From: Alphaproteobacteria bacterium
GTDB taxonomy: Bacteria; Pseudomonadota; Alphaproteobacteria; JANQMY01
DNA length: 64,000 nucleotides
Direction of reading: 5' to 3'
NCBI GenBank assembly: GCA_028289425.1
Contig: JANQPL010000007.1
Location: 1-64,000 of the forward strand
Shown: one piece after another, positions 44,403-52,970 of the stretch
Position numbering within the stretch: position 1 is the first letter of the stretch
Layout of the letters: every line of letters starts with the position of its first letter
The notes under the pieces: model-generated
Database searches by the model: none
What the model saw: only the letters and a program-made list of their open reading frames with translations
Told to the model about the DNA's origin: nothing
Translations under genes and position numbers: made by a program

Positions 44403-45164
44403 ATGAGACTACACGGAAAAACCGCCATCGTTACCGGCGCCAGCAGCGGCATCGGGGAAGCCGCCGCGCGCTTGTTCGCGGCCGAGGGGGCGAATGTCAT
44501 CCTATGTGCGCGCCGGCAAAGGCGGCTAAGCGAGGTTACTGACGCCATCGCCGGGTCCGGCGGAACGGCGGTAGCTGTCTGCGGTGATCTGCGCGACGAA
44601 GGCGTTGCGGTAACACTGGTGGACACCGCGCTTTCGCGATTCGGACGCCTTGATGTTGCGTTTAACAATGCCGGCATCTTGGGCGCCGGCGGCGATTTTA
44701 CCGAAATGGCGGCGGAAGACTGGCACGCGACCATTGAAACGAATCTGACAAGCGCTTTTTTTGCCGCGAAACATCAGATTGGCGCCTTGCGCCGCGCCGG
44801 TAGCGGATCGGTGATCTTTGTGTCGAGCTTTGTGGGCGCCACCATCGGCTTTCCGGGCATGGCGGCCTATGGTGCAAGTAAGGCCGGATTGATCGGCATG
44901 ACACAATGCTTAGCGGCCGAGTTCGGGCATGAAGGGATTCGCGTCAATGCGCTGCTGCCTGGTGGCACTAAGACCGCGATGGCGGGCGATTTTTCGAACG
45001 ATGCCGCGGCTGCGGAAACGATTGCCGGGTTTCACGCCCTAAAGCGAATGGCATCGCCTGAAGAAATCGCGAAGGCCGCGCTGTTTTTAGCGTCCGACGA
45101 CGCGAGTTTCGTCACCGGCTCTGCCATGTTCGCCGACGGGGGAAATTCGATCATGAAGATCTGA
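44403..45164 (+). CDS. SDR family oxidoreductase (glucose-1-dehydrogenase-like)
   Basis: A 253-residue classical SDR with TGASSGIG (about residues 12-19), the NNAGILG motif near 88, SSFVGATIG supplying Ser, and YGASKAG supplying Tyr and Lys. The C-terminal FVTGSAMFADGGNSI is family-typical. The ARRQRR after beta-2 suggests NADP(H). GGAGATCACA before the ATG at 44403 fixes the start. It is convergent with the GST gene (four bases between stops). Substrate unknown. Confidence 0.93.
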   Translation: MRLHGKTAIVTGASSGIGEAAARLFAAEGANVILCARRQRRLSEVTDAIAGSGGTAVAVCGDLRDEGVAVTLVDTALSRFGRLDVAFNNAGILGAGGDFTEMAAEDWHATIETNLTSAFFAAKHQIGALRRAGSGSVIFVSSFVGATIGFPGMAAYGASKAGLIGMTQCLAAEFGHEGIRVNALLPGGTKTAMAGDFSNDAAAAETIAGFHALKRMASPEEIAKAALFLASDDASFVTGSAMFADGGNSIMKI

Positions 45165-45168
45165 TGCG

Positions 45169-45864
45169 CTATGACAGATCGACCGGCTCCGCCAATACCT
45201 TGGAGATGGCCTCGCGGCAGGCCGCCAGGTTATCGGTAAAACAGGACCGGTCCCGCATTGTGTTGACGAACGAGGCAAGGCCCGGCCAGCGTTTCGCATC
45301 CGGCGGACCGGCGAACAGATCGAAATTGAGAAGCTGACTGGCCACGGCAATGTCAGCGATGGTGAACGTGTCGCTCAAAAAGAATGGCCGTCCGCCAAGC
45401 TGTTCTTCCAGATAATCGAAAAAGCGCGGCATCTTGTTCTGCCACGTGTCGCGGGCCGTTTCCACATCCGGCGCTTTTCCTTCCATGGGTGGGAACATCA
45501 GAGCACGGACGATACCGAAACCGCCGGTCGCCGCGAGGCCCGTATCGGCATATTCCTCCAGCCACAGGGCGCGGCCATGGGCGAAAGCCTCAGTGGGATA
45601 GAGCGCAGGCGCGGGCTGCTTGCGTTCCAGAAACCCGCAAATGGCGGAGGAATCCGGGATGGTCCCGGCGACGCCCTCTTTGCCGGCTGTTCTGTCGCGC
45701 AAGGTAGGAATGCGCCGCATGGGGCTAATTTCCAGATACCAGTCCGGCATGGCGCCGATATTGATGGGCTCAAAATCATAATCCAGCCCCTTCTCGTGCA
45801 ACGCTGCTTCCACTTTGCGCACAAAGGGCGACATTTTGGTGCCGTACACCACAAGATCAGCCAT
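45169..45864 (-). CDS. glutathione S-transferase family protein
   Basis: A 231-residue GST. The thioredoxin-fold part is VVYGTKMSPFVRKVEAALHEKGLDYDFEPI, with the Ser-Pro-Phe entrance to the glutathione site and the cis-Pro segment RRIPTLRD. PDSSAICGFLE binds the glutamyl end. The helical C-terminal half includes FFLSDTFTIADIAVASQLLNF. The start at 45864 fits the family N-terminus; the frame beyond runs antisense through an SDR gene and is not used. It is divergent from that SDR gene. Substrate unknown. Confidence 0.92.
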   Translation of the reverse strand: MADLVVYGTKMSPFVRKVEAALHEKGLDYDFEPINIGAMPDWYLEISPMRRIPTLRDRTAGKEGVAGTIPDSSAICGFLERKQPAPALYPTEAFAHGRALWLEEYADTGLAATGGFGIVRALMFPPMEGKAPDVETARDTWQNKMPRFFDYLEEQLGGRPFFLSDTFTIADIAVASQLLNFDLFAGPPDAKRWPGLASFVNTMRDRSCFTDNLAACREAISKVLAEPVDLS

Positions 45865-45952
45865 CACCGCATCCCTTATCTCGTTTGCTGTTCTTATTTG
45901 CAGCGCGCATCGTTTATCGTCAATCAAACTGGACAGCAATTGGGAGCGGCAG

Positions 45953-46717
45953 ATGGATCTGGGACTGACGGGCAAGAAGGCGATGGTGTTGGGCGGCAGC
46001 CGGGGCATTGGCTGGTTTACGGCGGAATTGCTGAAACGGGAAGGCGCCGCAGTCGCCTTGTGCGCCCGGGGCGCAGAGGGTGTGGATGCAGCGGTCCGCA
46101 AATTGAGCAGCATTGGTGACGGCGCCGTCTTTGGCGATGCGGTCGACCTGACCGATGGTGCGGCCACGCGCACCTTTGTGCGTAAAGGCATCGAGGCGTT
46201 GGGCGGCCTCGACATTCTAATCCACAGCGCCAGCGGTTTCGGGCTTGCCAATTCGGAAGAAGACTGGCAGCGCAGTTTCGATGTGGATGTCCTGGCCGGT
46301 GTGCGTGCGGTCGAAGAAGCCTTGCCCGCGCTTAAAGAAAGCGATGCGGCCAGCATTACCTTCATCGGCTCCATGGCCAGCAAGTTTCATTTCGGAAGGC
46401 CGGCGTCGCCCTACGGGCCGGTGAAAGCGGCCATGCGCGCTTACGCCAATGAGCTTGCGCAGACTCACGGGAAGGACGGCATCCGCGCCAATGTCATTTC
46501 GCCGGGCGCGGTGTGGTTCCCCGGCGGTTCTTGGGACAAACAAAAACAAGACAACCCGAAATTCTATGCGGGCGTGGAGAAGTCGATCCCCTTGGGCCGC
46601 TTAGGCACAGGCGAAGAACTCGCGCGCATTATCGTGTTTACGGCGAGCCCCGCCGGCCTTTGGCTCAATGCAAGCCACATCTGTGCCGATGGTGGCCAGG
46701 TGAAAGCGGTGGATTAA
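45953..46717 (+). CDS. SDR family oxidoreductase
   Basis: A 254-residue short-chain dehydrogenase with a modified cofactor motif, GGSRGIGWFTAELL, CARGAEG after beta-2, and HSASGFG in place of the usual NAG. Ser comes from FIGSMASKFHFG and Tyr/Lys from YGPVKAAM. The C-terminal WLNASHICADGGQ is standard. TGGGAG seven bases before the ATG supports this start. It is convergent with the P450 gene with three bases between stops. Substrate unknown. Confidence 0.92.
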   Translation: MDLGLTGKKAMVLGGSRGIGWFTAELLKREGAAVALCARGAEGVDAAVRKLSSIGDGAVFGDAVDLTDGAATRTFVRKGIEALGGLDILIHSASGFGLANSEEDWQRSFDVDVLAGVRAVEEALPALKESDAASITFIGSMASKFHFGRPASPYGPVKAAMRAYANELAQTHGKDGIRANVISPGAVWFPGGSWDKQKQDNPKFYAGVEKSIPLGRLGTGEELARIIVFTASPAGLWLNASHICADGGQVKAVD

Positions 46718-46720
46718 CTC

Positions 46721-47926
46721 TCACCAGCTCACGCGCAGCGTCTGAAGCCCGCGCATGAGCGGCGTTGGCCGAAAGGCGATGCTCTCTTCCTCCACCTCGA
46801 GGGTCGGATATTTCTGGAAGAGGAGAGAGAGGGCCACTTCAAACTCTTGCAATGCCAACATACGGCCCAGGCACAAATGCGCACCGCCGCCCCATGTTGC
46901 CGGACGGGGCGCTTGGTTGAAATCCCGTTCAATGTTGAGGGTGTTCGGGTCCGCATAGGCCTCGGGATCTCGGTTGGCAGCGCCGATACAACCAAGAATG
47001 ATACTGCCTGCGTCGATTTGAGTGTCACCAAACGTCGTGGGTTTGGTGGCCACGCGTGCAGAACCCTGGCCCGGGGTGTCATACCGCAAGAGCTCTTCGA
47101 CGGCGGTCGGCATAAGCTCCGGCCGTTCTTTGAGAAGCGCCCATTGATCCGGATGCTTGTGCAGGGAAAGCAGCGCCAAACCAGTGCCGCCCGCCGTGGT
47201 TTCGTGTCCCGCCACATAGAGCAGGATCGCATTGGCGATCAATTCATCTGTCGACAGAACGTCTCCTTCTTCCGCCGCGTGCACCATGGCGGAAAACAGG
47301 TCGTCGGTGGGGTCGGCGCGCCGCGCGTTGGCCAGGGCTTCAAAATATTCCGACAAAATGCCGACGGCCTCGTTGGCTTTTGCCTTTACCTCTTCGCTCA
47401 TGGGAAGGAATTCCAGGACCGGATTGAGCGCCGTCGCATGGGCGCCGATGACCTCGTGATCTGAGTCCGGAATGCCCAACACCGTTCCGATGACGCGCAA
47501 CGGAAAGGGGTAGGTGAAGTCTTCTATGAAATCCATGTGCCGCTGTTTTGATTTTGCCTCCATGAGCTCGGCGGCGATGCGCTCTGCGTGAACGCGCAAC
47601 TCCCTTACGCGCCGCAATGTGAATGCCTTGTTCATAAGCGTGCGCAAGCGGCGGTGTGCCGGATTGTCGGACACAAAGATCATTCGCCGGAAATAGTCGA
47701 AATAGGGTTCGGCTTCGACCTCGGGTCCCGCACGCAATTTTTGTTGCGTCACATATTGATGCTGGAACGTGTCCGTATCGGCAAAAAGGCGTGACACGTC
47801 CTCGTGCCGGGTCAGGACATAGGCGCCCAGGGCAGACATGTGCACCGGATCTTGCGCGCGCAAGGCGGCGTAAGCCGGATAAGGATAGATGGCGAGTTGT
47901 GGATCTAATGGATTGAACGGGTCCAT
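46721..47926 (-). CDS. cytochrome P450
   Basis: A 401-residue soluble bacterial P450. The I-helix oxygen-binding motif is AGHETTAGG, the K-helix ExxR lies in EELLRYDTPG, and the heme-binding loop is WGGGAHLCLGRMLALQE with the cysteine ligand. Trp replaces the usual Phe at the start of that loop. The ATG at 47926 is chosen because GGAG lies nine bases upstream and because the longer frame runs into a 10-bp inverted repeat. The TetR gene beyond that repeat is divergent, so repression and relief by a substrate are expected. No ferredoxin gene adjoins. Confidence 0.94.
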   Translation of the reverse strand: MDPFNPLDPQLAIYPYPAYAALRAQDPVHMSALGAYVLTRHEDVSRLFADTDTFQHQYVTQQKLRAGPEVEAEPYFDYFRRMIFVSDNPAHRRLRTLMNKAFTLRRVRELRVHAERIAAELMEAKSKQRHMDFIEDFTYPFPLRVIGTVLGIPDSDHEVIGAHATALNPVLEFLPMSEEVKAKANEAVGILSEYFEALANARRADPTDDLFSAMVHAAEEGDVLSTDELIANAILLYVAGHETTAGGTGLALLSLHKHPDQWALLKERPELMPTAVEELLRYDTPGQGSARVATKPTTFGDTQIDAGSIILGCIGAANRDPEAYADPNTLNIERDFNQAPRPATWGGGAHLCLGRMLALQEFEVALSLLFQKYPTLEVEEESIAFRPTPLMRGLQTLRVSW

Positions 47927-47942
47927 ACCAGCATTCTCCAAC

Positions 47943-47968
47943 TGATACATTTATAGTAAAATGTATCA
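47943..47968. promoter_or_regulatory. TetR operator palindrome between P450 and tetR
   Basis: Perfect 10-bp inverted repeat TGATACATTT (47943-47952) and AAATGTATCA (47959-47968) with a 6-base spacer. It lies 17-42 bases before the P450 start and 58-83 bases before the tetR start. This is the classic position for a divergent TetR operator. Confidence 0.8.
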
Positions 47969-48025
47969 CATTTCCGCTCATGTCAATAGGTGGGGCAGAC
48001 CCCGGCAACGTGATAAAGAGGGCCA

Positions 48026-48616
48026 ATGTCAGGGCCACGAAAAAGCAAGAATGATCGGAGAGATGAGATCGTGCAGGCCGCCCGCGTCCTCATACGAAAG
48101 CACGGCTTGGCCGACGTGACGCTGGGCATGGTCGCGACGGAGGTGACGCTTTCCCGGCCAAACTTTTATCGGTTCTTCAAGAACAAGGCAGAGCTTATTG
48201 CCGCCGTCATCGGCCACGAAACACATGAGATCAACGCCCGCCGGCAGAAGGAAGTCATGCGGCTGAAATCATTCGAACGGCAGATCGTCCGGTCGTTGGA
48301 ACTTGCGGTGGAGATCGTCGAAGGCGACCCGCTCTGGGCGCTTCTGATCGAGCCCGGCAATGTACCCTACACGGCCTATGCAGCGTCGAACGATCCTTTG
48401 ATCCTTGAGTCTAACACGCTCTATTGGGCCCCCATTCTGGACAGCGCCTCGCGCAAAGGGGTTTTGCGGGAAGGGCTGGAGCCGCAAAAAGTCATGACCT
48501 GGCTGCTCGGCGTTCAGTTCATGTTTATGGAGCGGCGAGAGATTTTTCCGACCATCAAGGATGTGGGCGATTACACGCGCACTTTCATCGTACCGGCGCT
48601 CGTTCGATCACCATGA
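48026..48616 (+). CDS. TetR/AcrR family transcriptional regulator
   Basis: A 196-residue repressor with helix-turn-helix IVQAARVLIRKHGLADVTLGMVATEVTLSRPNFYRFFKNKAELIAAV and a helical ligand-binding half. It is divergent from the P450 gene across a perfect inverted repeat at 47943-47968, its likely operator. GGGCCAATG precedes the start with only a weak Shine-Dalgarno. It converges on the DUF3237 gene with three bases between stops. Confidence 0.92.
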   Translation: MSGPRKSKNDRRDEIVQAARVLIRKHGLADVTLGMVATEVTLSRPNFYRFFKNKAELIAAVIGHETHEINARRQKEVMRLKSFERQIVRSLELAVEIVEGDPLWALLIEPGNVPYTAYAASNDPLILESNTLYWAPILDSASRKGVLREGLEPQKVMTWLLGVQFMFMERREIFPTIKDVGDYTRTFIVPALVRSP

Positions 48617-48619
48617 TCG

Positions 48620-49093
48620 CTACTTCACTTCGAACACGTCGTAAATAACGCCGCCATCGCCCGTGCGGCCTTTGCCCACCGCCACGACGTGGTTGAGCCA
48701 GGCATAACGCTCATCGCCGGTTTCGAAGAGCGGATTGGTGCGAAAGTAATAGCGGTCGGACCCTTCGGGATCGTCCGGTTTCCAGAAATCGAGCGCGTAC
48801 GCAAAGTCCTCTTCCGTCGCCACCATACGTCCTTCATAGGTCATCAGAATGATTGCCCCGTCATGGGTGCGCAAGCTCAGCCGCACATCCAGCGCGCCGG
48901 ACCCATCGCCGCGCACGCGTGCCCAATCGCCACCGGAATGAGGTAGGATTTCACCCTTGAGCCGCGGTCCTTCAATCGTGCCGGAGGTCCCGATGCACAC
49001 CATGCGGTGGCCGTTGGGCGTGGCGCCGCTGGCAATCGGTTCGGCCAGTTTGCAGCGCATGTGAAACAAAAACTCAGTGTCAAGGGTGGTCAT
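48620..49093 (-). CDS. DUF3237 family protein
   Basis: A 157-residue beta-barrel protein of the DUF3237 family: HMRCKLAEPIASGATPNGHRMVCIGTSGTIEGPRLKGEILPHSGGDWARVRGDGSGALDVRLSL is characteristic, as is ALDFWKPDDPEGSDRYYFRTNPLFETGDERYAWLN. These proteins are small, lipocalin-like or ring-hydroxylating-cluster companions of unknown reaction. It is ten bases downstream of the Ada-like gene on the same strand and may be co-transcribed. Confidence 0.9.
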   Translation of the reverse strand: MTTLDTEFLFHMRCKLAEPIASGATPNGHRMVCIGTSGTIEGPRLKGEILPHSGGDWARVRGDGSGALDVRLSLRTHDGAIILMTYEGRMVATEEDFAYALDFWKPDDPEGSDRYYFRTNPLFETGDERYAWLNHVVAVGKGRTGDGGVIYDVFEVK

Positions 49094-49102
49094 GGGTATC
49101 CA

Positions 49103-49714
49103 TCAGTAGGCAGAGTGTTTGCGTAAGGAAGAGGGCGGGCGTCCATAGAGATCGAGAAACGCTGCGTTGAAACGCCGTGTGCTGCGAAAGCCCGCCTGTT
49201 GGGCTACTTCCGTCATTGGCAATTGGGTATCGCTGATCAGCCGCTTGGCGCGTTGCACGCGCAAGGTCTTGGCAATCTGGATGGGCGATGCCCCGAGATA
49301 TTCATTGAACAGCCGCGACAGATGACGCGACCCGATCCCCAACCGGTCCGCCAGGTCCTCCACAGACCCGGTGTCTAGCGCCCCGTCTTCCACCAGTTTG
49401 AGCGCCCGGGACACAGTGGATTTGGTGCCGTTCCAGGCAGGACAAAAAGGCGCCGTCTCGGGGCGGCAGCGCAAGCAGGGCCGAAAGCCTGCCTGTTCCG
49501 CCGCGGCTGCGGTTGGGTAGAACTGGATGTTCTTGGTCATGGGCTGGCGCACTTTGCAGACCGGCCGGCAATAGATCCCGGTGGTCAAAACGCCAATGAA
49601 AAACACGCCGTCATAGGCGGGGTCGCGGCGCAGTCGCGCTTCATTACACGTGTCAAAGTCCAGCATTTCTAAGGAATACCATCCCGGCGGGGCCTGCGGG
49701 AGGGGCCGTTTCAT
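49103..49714 (-). CDS. Ada-type methyl-phosphotriester sensor / AraC HTH regulator
   Basis: A 203-residue protein with the N-terminal Ada metal-binding domain and an AraC-type HTH but no C-terminal methyltransferase. The first part, FFIGVLTTGIYCRPVCKVRQP and GFRPCLRCRPE, holds the four zinc Cys; the first Cys accepts methyl groups from DNA phosphotriesters in E. coli Ada. The second part, LADRLGIGSRHLSRLFNEYLGASPIQIAK and EVAQQAGFRSTRRFNAAFLDLYG, is the activator domain. This short form resembles Bacillus AdaA. The ATG at 49666 (MLDFDTC) is an alternative start and fits the family better. It would sense DNA alkylation and induce repair genes elsewhere. Confidence 0.88.
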   Translation of the reverse strand: MKRPLPQAPPGWYSLEMLDFDTCNEARLRRDPAYDGVFFIGVLTTGIYCRPVCKVRQPMTKNIQFYPTAAAAEQAGFRPCLRCRPETAPFCPAWNGTKSTVSRALKLVEDGALDTGSVEDLADRLGIGSRHLSRLFNEYLGASPIQIAKTLRVQRAKRLISDTQLPMTEVAQQAGFRSTRRFNAAFLDLYGRPPSSLRKHSAY

Positions 49715-49751
49715 GATGGTGTCCGAAATCGGCTAGGCCTATGTTGATTTA

Positions 49752-49781
49752 TTGAGTCACACTTTATAAAGTGCCACTCAA
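49752..49781. promoter_or_regulatory. 30-base palindrome directly before tetR (49784)
   Basis: Nearly perfect symmetry: TTGAGT and ACTCAA at the ends with CACTTTA-TAAAGTG in the middle, broken only at two base pairs. It ends two bases before the ATG of the TetR gene at 49784, so it is almost certainly an autoregulatory operator that also blocks translation initiation or transcription of the leader. Confidence 0.8.
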
Positions 49782-49783
49782 TT

Positions 49784-50398
49784 ATGGAAACCACACTCAC
49801 CAGACCGAAACCCGAGCCCACCCGGCGCCGGGCCCCCGAAGAAAAGCGCGAGCTTATTCTCGCCGCGGCGCGCGAGCTTTTTGCCGATCAAGGGTTCGAC
49901 GACACCTCCACAGTACAGATCGCGGACCAAGCCGGTGTGTCCGAAGGCATCTTGTTTCATCACTTCGGATCGAAACGGGGGTTGTTCGCTCAACTGGCGG
50001 AACAATATGCACGCGAGGCTGCCCAAGCGACCATGCCCGACAATCCCGACGAGGTGACGGAAGAAACTATCGTTCGCGCAGCGTTCGACTTTTCCGATCG
50101 GGAACCGCGCCTATATCGATTGTTTTGGGAAGAGGGCGCGAAGCTCGACGGGTTTGGGGTGTCGAACACAAGCGACATTATTGTCGATGTCATTCAACAG
50201 AATTTGGAGCGCGGCATGGCCGACGGCTTGGTGCGTAACGGCGATCCACGGGTCATGGCCGAGCTTCAATTTACGGTCGTCGACGGCGCCTATCGTGCTT
50301 GGCGTAAGAATGGCGACCCGAAACGTAAGGAAGCCTACATCGAAGAAGCGATTCGATGCATGCGGGCAATGCTTGCACCAACACCGACCAATAAGTGA
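49784..50398 (+). CDS. TetR/AcrR family transcriptional regulator
   Basis: A 204-residue repressor with helix-turn-helix ILAAARELFADQGFDDTSTVQIADQAGVSEGILFHHFGSKRGLFAQL and a C-terminal ligand domain. A 30-base palindrome abuts its start, indicating autorepression. It is 36 bases upstream of a carotenoid oxygenase gene on the same strand and is likely co-transcribed with it, so it probably regulates this cluster in response to its substrate or product. No ribosome-binding site separate from the operator is visible. Confidence 0.92.
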   Translation: METTLTRPKPEPTRRRAPEEKRELILAAARELFADQGFDDTSTVQIADQAGVSEGILFHHFGSKRGLFAQLAEQYAREAAQATMPDNPDEVTEETIVRAAFDFSDREPRLYRLFWEEGAKLDGFGVSNTSDIIVDVIQQNLERGMADGLVRNGDPRVMAELQFTVVDGAYRAWRKNGDPKRKEAYIEEAIRCMRAMLAPTPTNK

Positions 50399-50434
50399 CA
50401 GAAAAACCGTATACGGAGAGAGTGGAGAAACTCA

Positions 50435-51760
50435 ATGAATCAACATGCAAAGATTGAAAAGGACAAAGCGTTCTGGCTCAACGGCAATTTCGCGCCGGTG
50501 TTCGAAGAACGCACGGAAACGGCACTGACGGTCACCGGGTCAATTCCACCGGAACTCAATGGCCGTTACTTTCGTACGGGCGCCAATCCGCCCAGCGGTG
50601 AAACGCCTCACTGGTTTTTGGGGCAAGGCATGATCCACGGCGTGGAGCTGCAAAACGGCAAGGCTAATTGGTACCGCAACCGTTATGTGCGCACCCCCAT
50701 GCTGGAAGCCGGCAGCGATCCGATGGCGGCCTTTGACGACCTGACCCAATCCCTAGCGAACACACATATTGTCGGTCACGCCGGGAAAATCTTGGCGTTA
50801 GAGGAAGGCCATTGGCCCTTCGAGATGACGCCGGAACTGGAAACCGTTGGCGCTTACAGTTACGGCGGCAAGCTTCAAACCGGCATGACCGCGCATCCGA
50901 AGATCTGCGGCAAGACGGGCGAACTGTTGTTCTTTGCCTATGGCACGAAGCCGCCTTTCCTGACCTATCATCGGGCGTCTGCAGAGGGCGAACTGGTGCA
51001 GAGTGAAGTGATCGAGGTAAAGGGTGCCACCATGGTGCATGACTTCAACATCACCGAAAACTTCGTCATCTTTATGGACCTGCCGCTGGTTTGGAATCTG
51101 GAGGGAGCGGCCAAATTCGGGCTGCCTATTCAGTGGGATGACGATTACGGCGCGCGCCTTGGCGTTATGCCGCGCGACGGCTCCAACAAAGATGTGGTGT
51201 GGTACGACATCGATCCTTGCTACGTGTACCATCCCATGAATGCGTATGAAGATGGCGACGAAATCATCCTGGATGTGTGCCGCATGGCCCATTCCATGAC
51301 TCTGGATCGCCCGGATGTGCCGCCCGTGCTCTACCAATGGCGGATTAATCAGGCCACGGGCAAAGTTAGCGAACGGCAATTGGATGACCGTACGGTGGAA
51401 TTCCCGCGGGTTCCGGATGCAAAAGTCGGCCTACCGTATCGTTATGGATACACCGCCGAGTTTGCGGACGGATTGCCGGCGGCTGCGGCGTTCCGCAAAT
51501 ACGATCAGCAAACCGGCACGTCCACAGCTCACGATCTGAAGGGGCGCATGGGCGGCGAACCGGTCTTCGTACCGGCGGCCGGGGCAAGCGCCGAAGACGA
51601 TGGCTACTTGTTGAGTTTCGCCTATGATCCAACCGAAGACAAAAGCGAGCTTGTCATCGTTGATGCAAGTAATGTGGAGGCCGACGCGGTTGCGCGCGTT
51701 CACCTGCCCACGCGCGTGCCCTTCGGATTTCATGGCAGCTGGATCGCAGATCCCGCGTAA
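50435..51760 (+). CDS. carotenoid oxygenase (RPE65/lignostilbene dioxygenase family), copy 1
   Basis: A 441-residue non-heme iron dioxygenase of the carotenoid/stilbene-cleavage family, a seven-bladed propeller. The four iron-binding His lie in TAHPKIC, MVHDFNIT, VYHPMNAYEDGDE and the C-terminal FGFHGSW. PPELNGRYFRTGANPP near the N-terminus is typical. GTGGAGAAACTC before the ATG supports the start. It cleaves a carbon-carbon double bond in a polyene or stilbene; which one is not evident. It follows a TetR gene and precedes a LuxR-type regulator, a TonB receptor and a second carotenoid oxygenase. Confidence 0.92.
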   Translation: MNQHAKIEKDKAFWLNGNFAPVFEERTETALTVTGSIPPELNGRYFRTGANPPSGETPHWFLGQGMIHGVELQNGKANWYRNRYVRTPMLEAGSDPMAAFDDLTQSLANTHIVGHAGKILALEEGHWPFEMTPELETVGAYSYGGKLQTGMTAHPKICGKTGELLFFAYGTKPPFLTYHRASAEGELVQSEVIEVKGATMVHDFNITENFVIFMDLPLVWNLEGAAKFGLPIQWDDDYGARLGVMPRDGSNKDVVWYDIDPCYVYHPMNAYEDGDEIILDVCRMAHSMTLDRPDVPPVLYQWRINQATGKVSERQLDDRTVEFPRVPDAKVGLPYRYGYTAEFADGLPAAAAFRKYDQQTGTSTAHDLKGRMGGEPVFVPAAGASAEDDGYLLSFAYDPTEDKSELVIVDASNVEADAVARVHLPTRVPFGFHGSWIADPA

Positions 51761-52202
51761 CACAACATAGCCAAGCGCCGGCCGGTTACGGAGTTAACTG
51801 ATCGGCGCTACTCTTTTGTGCGCAATTACTTCAACGATACGGCTCTTGGTGGCAAGAATATGTGGCCGGAAGCACACGTCTCAATTGAATCGATGCAAAT
51901 ATCCACGGTGATTTTGACAATCGTTTCGTCACACCCCTAAACTCATAAGAGGGTCAGTAATTCGGCGGTGGAGGTAAGCGCGCAGTCAGGAAATCCGGGC
52001 GAAAATTTACAATAATTAGAAGCGCCACGGATTCAAAAAAGGAAGTGGCAATGGGGAGATTGCAGTATCAGTTGAGTTGTGCTGCTCGACGCGTTTTCTG
52101 CGGCACACTTGAGTTCGGCCAGGAAACAACCAAGTCAGCCAACGCACCAGGTTTTTGTTCTGCCTACGGAACGAAAGACATGCCGCGCCAAGGAGGCCGG
52201 TC
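51761..52202. other. intergenic region with probable sigma70 promoter for the luxR-type gene
   Basis: About 440 bases. The best promoter is TTGACA (51914-51919) and TAAACT (51938-51943) with an 18-base gap, reading towards the LuxR-type gene at 52203. The sequence after it, about 51950-52190, would be a 250-base leader with no obvious gene. AGGAGG at about 52189-52194 is the ribosome-binding site of the next gene. Confidence 0.5.
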
Positions 52203-52970
52203 ATGTTAGCGGTCTGGGGAGAAGCGGTCGATTTCCTGGCGGACGTCGATCAGATAGCAGACCTGGAAACGCTCAAAAGCAATTTCAGCGACAACATACA
52301 TCATTACGGTCTCAACTCGTATGTTTGTTCGGGGTCGTTGCGCTACGACAAAACCCTCGAATATGAGTTGATGGCGGAAGACCTTCCTGAAGGATTCCTC
52401 GACGCATTCGAATCCCGTTGCATTACGGACAATCCGTCTACCAAATTGCTTGTGTCTTCCAGCAAGCCTTTCGTTTGGTCGGAACTCTACAAAGATCTGG
52501 GCACCGCTGCCAGCTGTCTTGATGAGACAGCCGAAGTCGCGCGCAGTTTCGGTATGGCCAACGGCATTTGCGTGCCGATCCATCATCCGGGTGGTTATGT
52601 AGGGGCCATGGGCATTGCGGGTCCCGCTGCCGACATTAGCAAAGAGGCGGTGATCATTTTGCAGATGATGGCAATTCACTTCCATGAACGGGTGCGCGAA
52701 CTTTCGTCGAAACGGGAAAAACGGTGCGGCAAAGCGCCTAACAACAAGAAAACCAAGGGTGCGAAAGAAGGGTGCGCATTGAGCCCGCGCGAGCGGGAGT
52801 GTGTTGGATGGGTTGCCGAAGGAAAAACCGATTGGGACATCGGCGAAATCCTCGGGATCAGTCAGAGCACGGCTCATTTCCATATCGAGAACGCCAAGAA
52901 GAAACTTCAAGTGCCAACCCGCGTTCAGCTCGTGGTGAAGGCTATTAGCCGCGGCTACATTACGGTCTAA
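52203..52970 (+). CDS. LuxR-family regulator with autoinducer-binding-like domain (LuxR solo)
   Basis: A 255-residue regulator. Residues about 15-165 form a PAS-like autoinducer-binding domain (FSDNIHHYGLNSYVCSGSL, FVWSELYKDLG and MANGICVPIHHPGGYVGAMGIAGP). The C-terminal 65 residues are the LuxR HTH (LSPRERECVGWVAEGKTDWDIGEILGISQSTAHFHIENAKKKLQVPTRVQLVVKA). AGGAGG precedes the ATG at 52203. No luxI-type synthase is nearby, so it is a solo. The usual Asp-Pro of the ligand pocket reads TDNPST, with an Asn inserted, and may recognise a different ligand. It lies between a carotenoid oxygenase and the TonB receptor. Confidence 0.92.
   Translation: MLAVWGEAVDFLADVDQIADLETLKSNFSDNIHHYGLNSYVCSGSLRYDKTLEYELMAEDLPEGFLDAFESRCITDNPSTKLLVSSSKPFVWSELYKDLGTAASCLDETAEVARSFGMANGICVPIHHPGGYVGAMGIAGPAADISKEAVIILQMMAIHFHERVRELSSKREKRCGKAPNNKKTKGAKEGCALSPRERECVGWVAEGKTDWDIGEILGISQSTAHFHIENAKKKLQVPTRVQLVVKAISRGYITV

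Noticed and set aside
45869-46383. N-terminal extension of the minus-strand GST gene
   Set aside because: It runs antisense through the SDR gene and lacks GST character; the GST N-terminus begins at 45864.
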